From Desulfuromonadales bacterium (lineage in GTDB: Bacteria > Desulfobacterota > Desulfuromonadia > Desulfuromonadales > Geopsychrobacteraceae): a DNA stretch of 38,029 nt. This document shows positions 8,398 to 16,569 of the stretch, in pieces (within the stretch, counting starts at the first letter, position 1; the number at the start of each line of letters is the position of its first letter). Location of the stretch: assembly GCA_016931615.1 (NCBI GenBank), contig JAFGEL010000111.1, forward strand, positions 1-38,029, read 5' to 3'. The notes below the pieces were generated by a model. The model ran no database searches. It saw only the letters and a program-made list of their open reading frames with translations, and was not told the origin of the DNA. Made by a program: the position numbers and the translations under genes.

Positions 8398-9195
8398 TTA
8401 TCGTAAGTGCTTGTCAAAAAAAGCCTTAACCCTGGGCACGGCATCTTGCATGGCACTACGGTTATAAGCTAAATAGTGCCCGCTACTTGTTATCTTCGGG
8501 GATATTTTAGACATATCATCAAATTTATGATATGCCCCAGGATAAACCTTAACAACGATTTCTTGTCCTTGATCATGAGCTGCCGGTCGGTTCATTTCGC
8601 AGGCGGATGATGGTGTCCAGTCATCTTTGTCGCCAATCAATATCATCGTATGGGTATTTGTATCGATCGAGGTATGGCAATAAGGGTATAGAGAAATTGC
8701 TGCCTTGAAAGGGTCTCTTGCTTCTTCCGGAAGACTGTATTCTACAAGATTGTAACTGACGGCATCAAGCACTGTCCTGCCGCCATGAGAGTAACCCATA
8801 ACACCGATTCTATCTCTGTCAACAAAAGACAATGCGCCTAATTGCACTTTAGCCGCATGCGCATCTAAAGCGCGTTCCAATGTAGTCACTTTACCTGATG
8901 AACAAACATTCGAGACCCCTCTTCCTCCAAAACTATCCAAGAGGTAAGTCACGTAACCCCAATTCTTCAGCCTGTTGGCCCACTCATAATCATTACTCGC
9001 TCGACCTGCACAGCTATGGAGAAACACAACAGCAGGAAACGGACCCTCACCATCAGGTTTGACGATTGTACCGCTAATTTTTACACCAAGCTCTGGGACA
9101 GGAGCATAGCTCTTAATTCTCAAAGATTGCCCGCCACAAGCACTAAGGATAAAAAACAAAAAAATCAAAAGCGGGGCATATTTGAAAAATGTCAT
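8398..9195 (-). CDS. dienelactone hydrolase family lipoprotein (alpha/beta hydrolase)
   Basis: Predicted secreted lipoprotein of 265 residues with lipobox LSAC (Cys20). The alpha/beta-hydrolase core has FLHSCAGR near the oxyanion region, nucleophile elbow GYSHGG (Ser136), acid in IGDKDDWTP (Asp191 or 192) and His223 in GAYHKFDD. This is the dienelactone-hydrolase arrangement, with Ser replacing the Cys of the classical enzyme. I chose the ATG that starts MTFFKYAP because AAGGAG stands just before it; a longer frame beginning 12 codons upstream has no ribosome site and would bury the signal peptide. Its substrate is not predictable. A+T-rich codon use compared with its neighbours hints at later acquisition. 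Confidence 0.8.
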   Translation of the reverse strand: MTFFKYAPLLIFLFFILSACGGQSLRIKSYAPVPELGVKISGTIVKPDGEGPFPAVVFLHSCAGRASNDYEWANRLKNWGYVTYLLDSFGGRGVSNVCSSGKVTTLERALDAHAAKVQLGALSFVDRDRIGVMGYSHGGRTVLDAVSYNLVEYSLPEEARDPFKAAISLYPYCHTSIDTNTHTMILIGDKDDWTPSSACEMNRPAAHDQGQEIVVKVYPGAYHKFDDMSKISPKITSSGHYLAYNRSAMQDAVPRVKAFFDKHLR

Positions 9196-9578
9196 GCTGG
9201 GTCTCCTTACACCAGGGTTAAAATATTTCAAAGAAACAAAAAGAATTATTTTGCCAATAATTAATCAGCTAAGAGACCCCTATCTAAAGTGATTTAATCA
9301 CCACTCGTTGACCAGGTGGTCTCTGTCTCAAATCTCATGACTCTTTTCAGACCACCCTCATGAGCGATTTTCAAGTAAGAAGTAGAGGCGGCATCAGCCG
9401 GGGATATAACGTTGTTGCCGGCTATCATCTCTGAAAAAGCCGGGAAAGACCAACTCAAGCTGTCGCTCAAAAATCATAAAAAGCATTGCATTTCAGACGA
9501 TTATTCCCAAAATATTAATTTTTACAAATTTCAGTCCAAATCCTTTATACTTCCTAGTAACCGTTCCAGGAGGTTGCC
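9196..9578. other. intergenic region rich in small inverted repeats
   Basis: I see no gene. Perfect or near-perfect inverted repeats include AATTATT-ttgcc-AATAATT (9244-9262), GTGATT-t-AATCAC (9289-9301) and GACCA-gg-TGGTC (9310-9321). An 8-bp pair, GGTGGTCT / AGACCACC, spans about 9315-9356. Some may be operators for the hydrolase gene (minus) or the rod-like gene (plus). None has the T-tract of a terminator. Confidence 0.4.
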
Positions 9579-9923
9579 ATGTCGCTTTCCATCAATAACA
9601 GTATCTCGGCCTTGCGGGCACTGGGTGTCAAACAGAGTGTAACAGCGAACAACATTGCCAACAGCGAAACCGCTGAATTCAAGAAATCCAGGACTGTTCT
9701 TGAGGAAGGGGTAACGGGTTCCGTCAGCGCAAAAAACCAACCTGTCAACACGCCGGGGGCTATGATCAATCAAGCTGATGGAAGCGTGGAAGAAATGTCC
9801 AATGTCGATCTGGTTCAGGAAGTGACGGACATGATCCCCATCAAGCATGCTTACGAAGTCAATCTGAAAGCCCTGAAGACCAGTGCCGAGATGGAGGACA
9901 GCGTTCTCGATCTGATCGGTTGA
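9579..9923 (+). CDS. orphan flagellar basal-body rod-like protein (FlgB/FlgC type)
   Basis: Small protein of 114 residues with both halves of a rod protein. The N-terminus SINNSISALRALGVKQSVTA-NNIANSETAEFKKSR is the flg_bb_rod helix with its NNIAN box. The C-terminus VDLVQEVTDMIPIKHAYEVN-LKALKTSAEM is the flg_bbr_C helix. The middle is shorter than in FlgC (about 140 residues). AGGAGG precedes the ATG. No other flagellar gene lies in the window, and the neighbour darP is convergent, so this is a stand-alone paralogue. It could serve in the rod, be a remnant, or have another role; I cannot decide from sequence. Confidence 0.8.
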   Translation: MSLSINNSISALRALGVKQSVTANNIANSETAEFKKSRTVLEEGVTGSVSAKNQPVNTPGAMINQADGSVEEMSNVDLVQEVTDMIPIKHAYEVNLKALKTSAEMEDSVLDLIG

Positions 9924-9930
9924 AGACCGG

Positions 9931-10431
9931 TCAGCGCTCCAGCTCGTCACGCAGACGTTTAAAAACTTCCCGGTAGGCGCGCTTGTCGTCATGCTGATGA
10001 ACCGAGCGGGCGAGACGGGAAATCACCTTCCGATCAATTTCCGGCGTCAGTTCCAGCATCTCATTGAAAGCATCGTCAAAACTTTCTTCACAGCACAGGC
10101 GGTCGCGTAATTTTTCCAGCTGGTGAAACTGTCTTTTCTCTGAGCGGGAAACCTGATCAAGGGACGACAATTGCGCGAGCAACTCGTCAAGCTCGTCAGC
10201 TGACTTGCGCAGAACCGCAGCCAGGTGCTTCACCTGCCGCCGCTGCGAGCTGCGCCCCCGCGTTGCCCTGGCCAGTTCGGCTTCCTGCCTCACAGCTTCC
10301 GCCAGAACCAGCTGAGAAAATTGATTATCCCCCAATGCGACCAGCTGCTCGGCGACATCTTCGACCTGCTTGGCCTGTTGCTTCTTCTTTGTCCTGCTGA
10401 GGGGCACATCGGGCGGGGTTGGGTTTTCCAT
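9931..10431 (-). CDS. darP: DarP/YjgA family ribosome-associated protein
   Basis: DUF615 protein of 166 residues, cytoplasmic and highly charged. E. coli DarP (YjgA) binds pre-50S particles and helps late assembly of the large subunit. Family landmarks are PLSRTKKKQQAKQVEDVAEQ near the N-terminus, then a helical core and a C-terminal HQHDDKRAYREVFKRLRDEL. I place the start at ATG 10431 (MENPTPPDVPLSRT) because AGGAGGAG precedes the ATGATG pair; the frame extends 18 codons further upstream without a ribosome site. It converges with the rod-like gene, with only 7 bases between stops. Confidence 0.85.
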   Translation of the reverse strand: MENPTPPDVPLSRTKKKQQAKQVEDVAEQLVALGDNQFSQLVLAEAVRQEAELARATRGRSSQRRQVKHLAAVLRKSADELDELLAQLSSLDQVSRSEKRQFHQLEKLRDRLCCEESFDDAFNEMLELTPEIDRKVISRLARSVHQHDDKRAYREVFKRLRDELER

Positions 10432-10554
10432 CATCTCCTCCTGATCAACAGCCCCAAAACTAACGTGAGACTTGCGTCCGGTCAACCTTTATAAAAGCTG
10501 CCAGAGGGACCAATTAGGGTCGCGGAAGCAATGTGAAAATAATAAGTTGCCGCA

Positions 10555-10583
10555 TTGGTTCAGTATCTTTTTTTTGTTATGAT
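10555..10583 (+). promoter_or_regulatory. promoter for the HD-larB group
   Basis: TTGGTT (10555-10560), a 17-base spacer containing a T-run, then TATGAT (10578-10583), about 29 bases before the chosen start of the HD gene. The spacing is ideal and both hexamers are near consensus. Confidence 0.5.
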
Positions 10584-10611
10584 GATGCGGCTATTGACCT
10601 TGGAGGATAAA

Positions 10612-11178
10612 ATGACCTACGGCATCACCCGAGAGCGGTCCCTGGAACTGCTTCATCAGCACCTGAACAACCCCAATCTGATCAAACACTGCCTCGCCAG
10701 TGAGGCGGTTATGCGTGCCCTGGCCCGGCATTTCTCCGAGGACGAAGAGCTATGGGGACTGACCGGACTGCTGCACGATCTGGATGTCGAGCTGACCCTC
10801 GACGATTTATCACGCCACACCCATGAAACCGTCCGCATTCTGCGCGAAGAAGGGGTTGCCGAAGAGATTCTCGATGCGATCCGCATGCACAATGAGCATG
10901 CCCATAACGACAAACGCTCTGAGCGTTTTCATCATGCCCTGGCGGCAGGAGAAACCATCACCGGGTTGATCATTGCCACGGCGCTGGTATATCCGGACAA
11001 AAAACTCGCCAGCGTCAAACCGAAATCGGTGCGCAAAAGATACAAAGAAAAACTCTTTGCCGCCGGTGCCGACCGCGCGATCATCGCTGAATGCGAAGAA
11101 ATCGGCATTCCGATTCCCGACTTCTGCGATCTCTGCCTGGAAGCGATGCAGGGTATTGCCGACGCGCTCGGTCTTTAA
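10612..11178 (+). CDS. HD-domain (HDIG) predicted phosphohydrolase
   Basis: A 188-residue soluble protein of the HD superfamily. Metal ligands are His26 (LIKHCLASEAVM), His55-Asp56 in GLLHDLD, and further His in MHNEHAHND, so one or two metals are likely. The substrate, perhaps a nucleotide, is unknown. ATG 10612 is chosen because GGAGG stands six bases upstream; the frame continues 19 codons further upstream into the promoter. The stop is only 8 bases from the larB start, so the two are co-transcribed, although no functional link to the nickel cofactor can be read from the sequence. Confidence 0.85.
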   Translation: MTYGITRERSLELLHQHLNNPNLIKHCLASEAVMRALARHFSEDEELWGLTGLLHDLDVELTLDDLSRHTHETVRILREEGVAEEILDAIRMHNEHAHNDKRSERFHHALAAGETITGLIIATALVYPDKKLASVKPKSVRKRYKEKLFAAGADRAIIAECEEIGIPIPDFCDLCLEAMQGIADALGL

Positions 11179-11186
11179 GGTCTGCC

Positions 11187-11939
11187 ATGAACAGCAAAGA
11201 ACTGACACGCCTGTTATGCTCCCTCGTCGACGGTCAGATCGATGTCTCTGATGCTGCGGAGCGGCTCAAGCAGCTCCCCTTTGAAGATCTCGGCATCGCT
11301 CAGATCGATCACCACCGGGAACTCAGACAGGGCGCTCCTGAAGTGATTCTGGGCGAAAGCAAAAGCCTTGAGCAGCTGCGAATCATCCTTTCGGCCATGG
11401 TGAAGAAAAAGCGCAATATTCTCGTCACGCGGCTGGATGAAGAAAAGGCCACGACGATCTGTAACCAATTCCCCGATGGGGAATACGACAGCGAGGCCCG
11501 CACCTTTTGTCTGATCCAACAGCAAATCGCCATAACCGGAGCGGGGAAAATCCTCGTCGTCTGTGCCGGGACATCGGACCTGCCGGTCGCCCGCGAGGCG
11601 ATTATCACCGCCCGTATGCTGGGCAATGAGGTTGAGCAACTTGTCGATGTCGGTGTTGCCGGAATCCATCGTTTACTGGCCCGTCAGGAGCTGTTGCAGC
11701 AGGCCGCGGTGATCATCGTTGTCGCCGGTATGGAAGGGGCTTTACCTTCGGTGATCGGCGGCCTGGTCGCCAAACCGGTCATCGCCGTGCCGACCTCGGT
11801 CGGTTACGGCGCAGCCTTCGGCGGCCTGGCCGCCCTGCTGGGCATGCTGAACTCCTGTGCCAGTGGTGTCACAGTGGTCAATATCGATAACGGCTTTGGT
11901 GCGGCTTTCGCGGCCAACAGGATCAATCGTAAAAGTTGA
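11187..11939 (+). CDS. larB: LarB, pyridinium-3,5-bisthiocarboxylate nucleotide (nickel-pincer) biosynthesis
   Basis: First enzyme of nickel-pincer cofactor synthesis: it carboxylates and hydrolyses nicotinic acid adenine dinucleotide to the biscarboxylated mononucleotide. It has 250 residues. The N-terminal helical part includes AAERLKQLPFEDLGIAQIDH. The PurE-like C-terminal part has VVCAGTSDLPVAREA, LVDVGVAGIHRLL, VVAGMEGALPSVIGGLV and PTSVGYGAAFGG, all typical. The start ATG (MNSKELTRLL) lies 8 bases after the HD gene stop, with AAGG upstream; the frame extends further into the HD gene. larC follows after a repeat-containing gap. LarE and LarA are not in the window. Confidence 0.92.
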   Translation: MNSKELTRLLCSLVDGQIDVSDAAERLKQLPFEDLGIAQIDHHRELRQGAPEVILGESKSLEQLRIILSAMVKKKRNILVTRLDEEKATTICNQFPDGEYDSEARTFCLIQQQIAITGAGKILVVCAGTSDLPVAREAIITARMLGNEVEQLVDVGVAGIHRLLARQELLQQAAVIIVVAGMEGALPSVIGGLVAKPVIAVPTSVGYGAAFGGLAALLGMLNSCASGVTVVNIDNGFGAAFAANRINRKS

Positions 11940-12275
11940 CATGCGCTCACGCGTTAACGCAAAACCGGAGTGTAATGTGCGATGTCCGAAGTTATACTCC
12001 CCGTGTGACGCTGCCGGAACGAAAGGGATTCAAGGCGATCAAGCGAGGAATGTTTGAGCCGAAGGCGAGTTTTGCGAGCGCGCTTTAAAGCCCTGTAGAG
12101 GAGGGGACCCGCCGTTGCCGAAGGCTATGGTGGGCAAGGAGGCCGGGCGCCCTTTTCTGCTTACTCTTTTGGGGCGCGACAAAAGAGTAAGGCGACGTGC
12201 GGGGGCGCAACTCCGCGACCTTGATTTTGCTTGAGGTGAACAAAAAGGTTCGCCCTTATTGTTGGATAAACAAAA
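11940..12275. other. larB-larC intergenic region
   Basis: About 336 bases separate two genes of one pathway. Apart from the repeat block there is only short flanking sequence; no promoter is clear before larC. Confidence 0.4.
12047..12198 (+). repeat. non-coding intergenic repeat with terminal hairpin, between larB and larC
   Basis: G+C-rich block with GAGCCGAAGGCGAGTTTTGC, a GAGGAGGGGACCCG core, GGCCGGGCGCCC, and then a perfect 12-bp hairpin CTTACTCTTTTG / CAAAAGAGTAAG (12160-12191). It resembles a family of intergenic repeats I remember from many proteobacterial genomes, with a 'GAGCG.AGCGAG...GGGAACCCG...GGGCGCCCTTT' body and a final 'TTACTTTCTTTTG' hairpin. No stable open frame exists. 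The sequence is seen; membership of a dispersed family is from memory. Confidence 0.55.
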
Positions 12276-13466
12276 ATGAAGACTCTTTACCTCGACACTT
12301 TTTCCGGCATCTCCGGCGACATGTTCCTCGGTTTGTGCATCGACCTGGGAGTCACCCAGAGCCAGCTGGAAGAACAGCTGGCCAAGCTGCCGATTGACGG
12401 ATACAGGATTGAAGTCAGTCGCGAGCAGCGTCATGGTATTGAAGGCTGCCGGGTTCAGGTCCACTGCGAGGAAACGCACCACCACCGCAGTTGGAGCAGT
12501 ATCGACACCATGCTCGATCAAAGCCGCTTGAATGAACCGGTCAAACAGCTCTCAAGACGTTTTTTCCGCAAGCTGGGAGAGGCCGAAGCCAGGGTTCACG
12601 GCATTGACATCGACCGTGTTCATTTTCATGAAGTGGGCGCCGTCGACGCCATCGTTGATCTGGTGGGGGCCGCTATCTGTGTAGACCTGCTGGGCATCAA
12701 CAAAGTCTACAGCTCCCCCCTGCCGTTGTCGCGGGGGATGAGTCAATGTGCTCACGGAAAGCTACCCCTGCCGGCCCCGGCGACCCTGCAGATCCTGCAG
12801 GGCAAACCGGTCCAAGACAGCGGCAGTAACCGTGAGCTGGTCACCCCGACGGGGGCGACCATTGTCAGCTTGCTGGCTGAATTCAGCCCCCTGCCGGCTT
12901 TACCCGTAGGACAAGTCGGCTACGGTGTCGGCGGCTGGCAACTGGAGGAGCGGCCGAACCTGCTGCGTGGCATTCTTTACAACAACTGCGCTCCCCCGGC
13001 TGAAAACACTCAGGTGCAACTGCTGGAAACACATATTGATGACAGCACCCCCGAACATCTGGGGGACCTGATGGAACGGCTCTTTAAAGCCGGCGCACTC
13101 GACGCCGCGTACAGTCCTTTGCAGATGAAAAAGAATCGCCCTGCCGTCCGTTTAACGGTGGTCTGCGAGCCGTTTCGGGGAGCGGAGCTGGCCAGGCTGA
13201 TTCTGCGTGAAAGCAGCGCCCTTGGTATCCGCAGCAGTTTCTGTGAGCGCTACCGCTTAGACCGGCGTCAAGCCCAGGTCACCACGCCGTACGGTCAGGC
13301 ACGGGTCAAACTGATCTTTGATGGGGATGAGTTTTTACGGCTCACCCCCGAATATGATGACTGCCGCAACCTGGCGAACGCAACGGAACTAAGCCTGCAG
13401 CAGATCTACCGGGCCGTTGAGCAGGCCGCCTACGAGCAATTGAACCTTAACCTCAGCGAGTATTGA
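12276..13466 (+). CDS. larC: LarC, nickel insertion protein for the nickel-pincer cofactor
   Basis: CTP-dependent cyclometallase that inserts nickel into the bisthiocarboxylated pyridinium nucleotide. It has 396 residues in one uninterrupted frame; in Lactobacillus plantarum the same protein is split by a programmed frameshift. Landmarks are LYLDTFSGISGDMFLG at the N-terminus, a His-rich ETHHHRSW, VHFHEVGAVDAIVDLVGA, SSPLPLSRGMSQCAHGKLPL, ELVTPTGATIV and the C-terminal LTPEYDDCRNLANATELSLQ. There is no clear ribosome site at the ATG. The stop lies 2 bases before the pgpA ATG. Together with larB it shows that this organism makes the cofactor. Confidence 0.93.
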   Translation: MKTLYLDTFSGISGDMFLGLCIDLGVTQSQLEEQLAKLPIDGYRIEVSREQRHGIEGCRVQVHCEETHHHRSWSSIDTMLDQSRLNEPVKQLSRRFFRKLGEAEARVHGIDIDRVHFHEVGAVDAIVDLVGAAICVDLLGINKVYSSPLPLSRGMSQCAHGKLPLPAPATLQILQGKPVQDSGSNRELVTPTGATIVSLLAEFSPLPALPVGQVGYGVGGWQLEERPNLLRGILYNNCAPPAENTQVQLLETHIDDSTPEHLGDLMERLFKAGALDAAYSPLQMKKNRPAVRLTVVCEPFRGAELARLILRESSALGIRSSFCERYRLDRRQAQVTTPYGQARVKLIFDGDEFLRLTPEYDDCRNLANATELSLQQIYRAVEQAAYEQLNLNLSEY

Positions 13467-13468
13467 CG

Positions 13469-13948
13469 ATGAATCGATCCCAAGATCCTGAAGAGACCTC
13501 CAAACTGGTGCTGTACTTTGCCAGTAACGCCGGGCTCGGGTATGCTCCGGTCGCCCCGGGAACCTTCGGAACCCTGGCCGGCATCCCAGCTTTTTACTAC
13601 ATCTCCCGCTTTCCATGGATTCTCCAGTTTCTGACCTTGACTGCCATCCTCTTTGTCAGTTTCTGGATCTGTGAGCGAGCCGGACAGATTTACCAGGAAG
13701 CTGATGATGGCCGTATCGTCTTCGATGAACTGCTCGGTTACCTGGTGACCACCGCGTTCCTGCCTTTTTCCTGGACAGCGGCCATTTGGGGCTTCATCCT
13801 CTTTCGAATTTTCGACATCCTCAAACCGCCGCCGGTCAGCTGGTTCGACCGCGAGATGAAAAATGGCCTCGGTGTAACTCTCGATGACGCTATGGCCGGA
13901 ATCTACGCGGCCATTATTCTGCGTCTGCTCCTGCTGCTGTTTTGTTAG
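13469..13948 (+). CDS. pgpA: phosphatidylglycerophosphatase A
   Basis: Inner-membrane phosphatase (159 residues) that removes phosphate from phosphatidylglycerophosphate to give phosphatidylglycerol. It has the family's N-terminal signature GLGYAPVAPGTFGTLAGIP, the acidic DDGRIVFDELLGYLVT, and several hydrophobic segments, including FLTLTAILFVSFWI and IYAAIILRLLLLLF. I use ATG 13469; a TTG two codons upstream overlaps the larC stop. The ribosome site is weak, so translation may be coupled to larC. cinA begins 9 bases after the stop. Confidence 0.88.
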   Translation: MNRSQDPEETSKLVLYFASNAGLGYAPVAPGTFGTLAGIPAFYYISRFPWILQFLTLTAILFVSFWICERAGQIYQEADDGRIVFDELLGYLVTTAFLPFSWTAAIWGFILFRIFDILKPPPVSWFDREMKNGLGVTLDDAMAGIYAAIILRLLLLLFC

Positions 13949-13957
13949 CGAGGGATC

Positions 13958-15208
13958 ATGATGGCGACTCATGACATTGCCGTATTGACAACCGGGGACG
14001 AACTCCTCAGCGGGGAGTTGACCGATACCAACACCGGAACCATCGCGGAAATACTCTCCCGGCACGGCTATCAGCTGCGCTGTTCCCTGTGTGTTCCCGA
14101 TCAGGAGAAGGAAATCTCTGCCGCCCTCTCTTATCTGGTCGGCCATGTTCAGTTCATTATCGTCACCGGAGGCCTGGGATCAACCGGAGATGATCTGACC
14201 GCCCGGGCAGCAGCACGGGCACTGGGGCAGCCGCTGGTCATCAACGAAGAAGCGCTGGAGATGATTCGCCGGTGGTTCGCTGCAAGGCAGCGGGTCATGG
14301 AACCGAACAACGAACGTCAGGCCCTGCTCCCTCAATGGTCGCAACCCTTGGCCAATCCTTATGGCACGGCACCCGGTTTTCGGCTCAAACACCAGAACTG
14401 TGAGCTGTTTTTCCTGCCTGGAGTTCCAAGTGAAATGAAGGCGATGTTCGAACAGTCGGTCCTTCCTGTCCTGCGGCGCAAGATTCCCGAGGTCAGCCCG
14501 CTTCAGCAGCGCAATTTTAAAATTTTCGGTTTACCGGAACCCCGGGTCGACAGCATGATCCCCTATTCCAGGCTTCCGCAAGGGGTCAATGTCGCCTTTG
14601 CTCTTGACTATCCGTTGGTCGTCCTCAAGCTGAAAGCTTACGGCGATACCGCATCGGAGCTGCTGGATCAGGCGGAAGCGGTGATTGTGAAAGAACTCGG
14701 TGAGCATATCATGGCCCGCGATGGGGAAGCTCCCGAAGCCAATGTCGGCCGCCTGCTGATTCACTCGGGGCTGACCCTGTCGTTGGCCGAATCCTGCACC
14801 GGCGGGTTGATTGCCAGCCTGTTGACCAGTCAGCCTGGAGCTTCAGCCTTTCTCGAACGGGCGGCAGTCACCTATGCCGACTCAGCAAAACAGAACTGGC
14901 TGCAGGTCCCTGCCATGCTTATTCAGCAGCATGGCGCCGTCAGTGAGGCCTGTGCCCGGGCAATGGCCACCGGACTCCGGCGCGCCACCGGCACCGACCT
15001 CGCCCTCGCCATCACCGGGGTCGCCGGGCCGGACGGCGGAAGTGAAGAAAAACCGGTCGGAACTGTTTATATCGCTCTGGCCGGTCCCGACGGGGTACAC
15101 GTCAAAAGATACAATTTTTCCGGCGAGCGAAAAAAGATTCAGCGCATGAGTGCCTTTATGGCCCTGGAGTGGATTCGCCGCTTTACTCTGCGTTATCTGG
15201 ACAGCTGA
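13958..15208 (+). CDS. cinA: CinA: competence/damage-inducible protein with nicotinamide-nucleotide amidase domain
   Basis: A 416-residue two-domain protein. The N-terminal COG1058/MoaB-like domain (about 1-170; TTGDELLSGELTDTN, VTGGLGSTGDDLTARA) is an ADP-ribose pyrophosphatase type. The C-terminal PncC domain (about 255-415; AESCTGGLIASLL, ITGVAGPDGGSEEKPVGTVY) hydrolyses nicotinamide mononucleotide to nicotinate mononucleotide. Together they recycle pyridine nucleotides, an interesting neighbour for larB, whose substrate is a nicotinate dinucleotide. GAGGG precedes the ATGATG pair, so either Met may start. It ends before the recA promoter region; cinA next to recA is a recurrent arrangement. 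Confidence 0.93.
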   Translation: MMATHDIAVLTTGDELLSGELTDTNTGTIAEILSRHGYQLRCSLCVPDQEKEISAALSYLVGHVQFIIVTGGLGSTGDDLTARAAARALGQPLVINEEALEMIRRWFAARQRVMEPNNERQALLPQWSQPLANPYGTAPGFRLKHQNCELFFLPGVPSEMKAMFEQSVLPVLRRKIPEVSPLQQRNFKIFGLPEPRVDSMIPYSRLPQGVNVAFALDYPLVVLKLKAYGDTASELLDQAEAVIVKELGEHIMARDGEAPEANVGRLLIHSGLTLSLAESCTGGLIASLLTSQPGASAFLERAAVTYADSAKQNWLQVPAMLIQQHGAVSEACARAMATGLRRATGTDLALAITGVAGPDGGSEEKPVGTVYIALAGPDGVHVKRYNFSGERKKIQRMSAFMALEWIRRFTLRYLDS

Positions 15209-15376
15209 TGCGCCGGCGCAGAAGCTTTGCATCGCCATAACGACGGACTTTCAAGCCGAGGAAGAATAACTGCTCGACAGCAACCTGAAAAAGAATTAAT
15301 ATCATCTAAGAAGGGGCGGGGAATGGAAAGATAAAAAGGCTTTTCCCTCCATATTTTAAATAGTGATGATCGTCGC

Positions 15377-15413
15377 TGTGTCTTTTCCTGACACAAACCT
15401 GTGTAATAATTAT
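15377..15413 (+). promoter_or_regulatory. recA control region: palindrome and -10-like box
   Basis: TGTGTC-ttttcct-GACACA (15377-15395) is a perfect 6-bp inverted repeat, and an A+T-rich TAATAATTAT (15404-15413) follows. The palindrome sits where a LexA-type repressor would act on a recA promoter. It is not the E. coli CTGT-N8-ACAG box, nor the GGTT-type box reported for Geobacter LexA as I remember it, so the regulator is unidentified. Confidence 0.4.
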
Positions 15414-15478
15414 CGGCAAATATTAGCTGTTCAAACCCAAACAAGCTGTTAAAGCGCAAGAAATGAGTGGAGGAGTTC

Positions 15479-16510
15479 ATGTCTGACGACAACCGCAATC
15501 GAGCCCTGGAACTGGCAATGGGCCAGATTGAAAAACAGTTTGGCAAAGGCAGCATCATGCGTCTCGGGTCCGATTACCAGATGCCGGCTGTCGCAACGAT
15601 CCCGACCGGAGCTCTCAGCCTGGACCTCGCCCTGGGAGTCGGTGGCATCCCCAAAGGACGCATCATCGAGATCTTTGGGCCGGAATCCTCTGGGAAAACC
15701 ACTCTCGCCCTGCACATTCTGGCCGAAGTCCAGAAACAGGGGGGTGTCGCCGCCTTTATCGATGCTGAACACGCCCTGGATATTCAATATGCCCAGCATC
15801 TCGGCGTCAAAGCCGACGATCTGCTCGTCAGCCAGCCGGACACCGGCGAGCAGGCCCTCGAAATCACCGAAATGCTGGTCCGCAGTGGCGCCATAGATGT
15901 GCTGGTGGTCGATTCCGTCGCCGCCCTGACCCCACGCGCCGAAATCGAAGGCGAGATGGGCGACTCACACATGGGCCTTCAGGCCCGACTGATGTCTCAG
16001 GCGTTGCGCAAGCTGACCGGCATCGTCAGCAAATCGAACTGCAGCATCATTTTCATCAACCAGATCCGCATGAAAATCGGCGTCATGTTCGGTAATCCGG
16101 AAACCACGACCGGCGGCAACGCTTTGAAATTCTATGCCTCCGTGCGGCTTGATATTCGCCGCATCGCCTCGCTGAAACAGGGGCAGGATGTCATCGGCGG
16201 CAGAACCCGGGTGAAAGTGGTGAAAAACAAAGTCGCTCCACCATTCAAACAGGCGGAATTCGATATCATGTACGGAACCGGCATTTCCCGCGAAGGTGAT
16301 ATCCTTGACCTTGGCGTCGATAATGATATCGTGGAAAAGAGCGGATCCTGGTTTTCCTACAAGGGGGAACGCGTTGGCCAGGGTCGGGAAAACGCCAAAC
16401 AGTATCTCAAGGAACATGCTGAAATCACCAATGAGATTGAAAACAGTCTGAGGGAACTTTACGGTATCGGTTCTCAGCCTGCGAAAGTACCCGAGGCTGA
16501 GGGCAAATAA
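15479..16510 (+). CDS. recA: RecA recombinase
   Basis: DNA-dependent ATPase for homologous recombination and the co-protease that triggers LexA cleavage. It has 343 residues. Walker [10 protein letters not shown] is near residue 68. Other landmarks are [69 protein letters not shown] and an acidic C-terminal tail. I start at ATG 15479 ([11 protein letters not shown]) because GGAGGAG stands immediately upstream; a GTG start four codons earlier would consume that ribosome site. The gene is followed by pilT (59 bases) and recX, probably in one transcript. Confidence 0.98.
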   Translation: MSDDNRNRALELAMGQIEKQFGKGSIMRLGSDYQMPAVATIPTGALSLDLALGVGGIPKGRIIEIFGPESSGKTTLALHILAEVQKQGGVAAFIDAEHALDIQYAQHLGVKADDLLVSQPDTGEQALEITEMLVRSGAIDVLVVDSVAALTPRAEIEGEMGDSHMGLQARLMSQALRKLTGIVSKSNCSIIFINQIRMKIGVMFGNPETTTGGNALKFYASVRLDIRRIASLKQGQDVIGGRTRVKVVKNKVAPPFKQAEFDIMYGTGISREGDILDLGVDNDIVEKSGSWFSYKGERVGQGRENAKQYLKEHAEITNEIENSLRELYGIGSQPAKVPEAEGK

Positions 16511-16569
16511 AATCATCGGCAGGCGAAAAATCAAACGTCAGTCAATTGAGAAGTGAACAGGATGGGATT

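Noticed and set aside
9195..9231. Upstream start for the hydrolase lipoprotein
   Set aside because: It would put 12 residues before a clear signal peptide and lacks a ribosome site, while AAGGAG serves the internal ATG.
13430..14146. 238-codon minus-strand frame opposite pgpA and cinA
   Set aside because: Shadow frame; its protein is Gly/Gln/Asp-rich without any motif.
15209..15220. TGCGCCGGCGCA palindrome after cinA
   Set aside because: Twelve bases of G+C-rich symmetry with no T-tract; likely chance in this composition.
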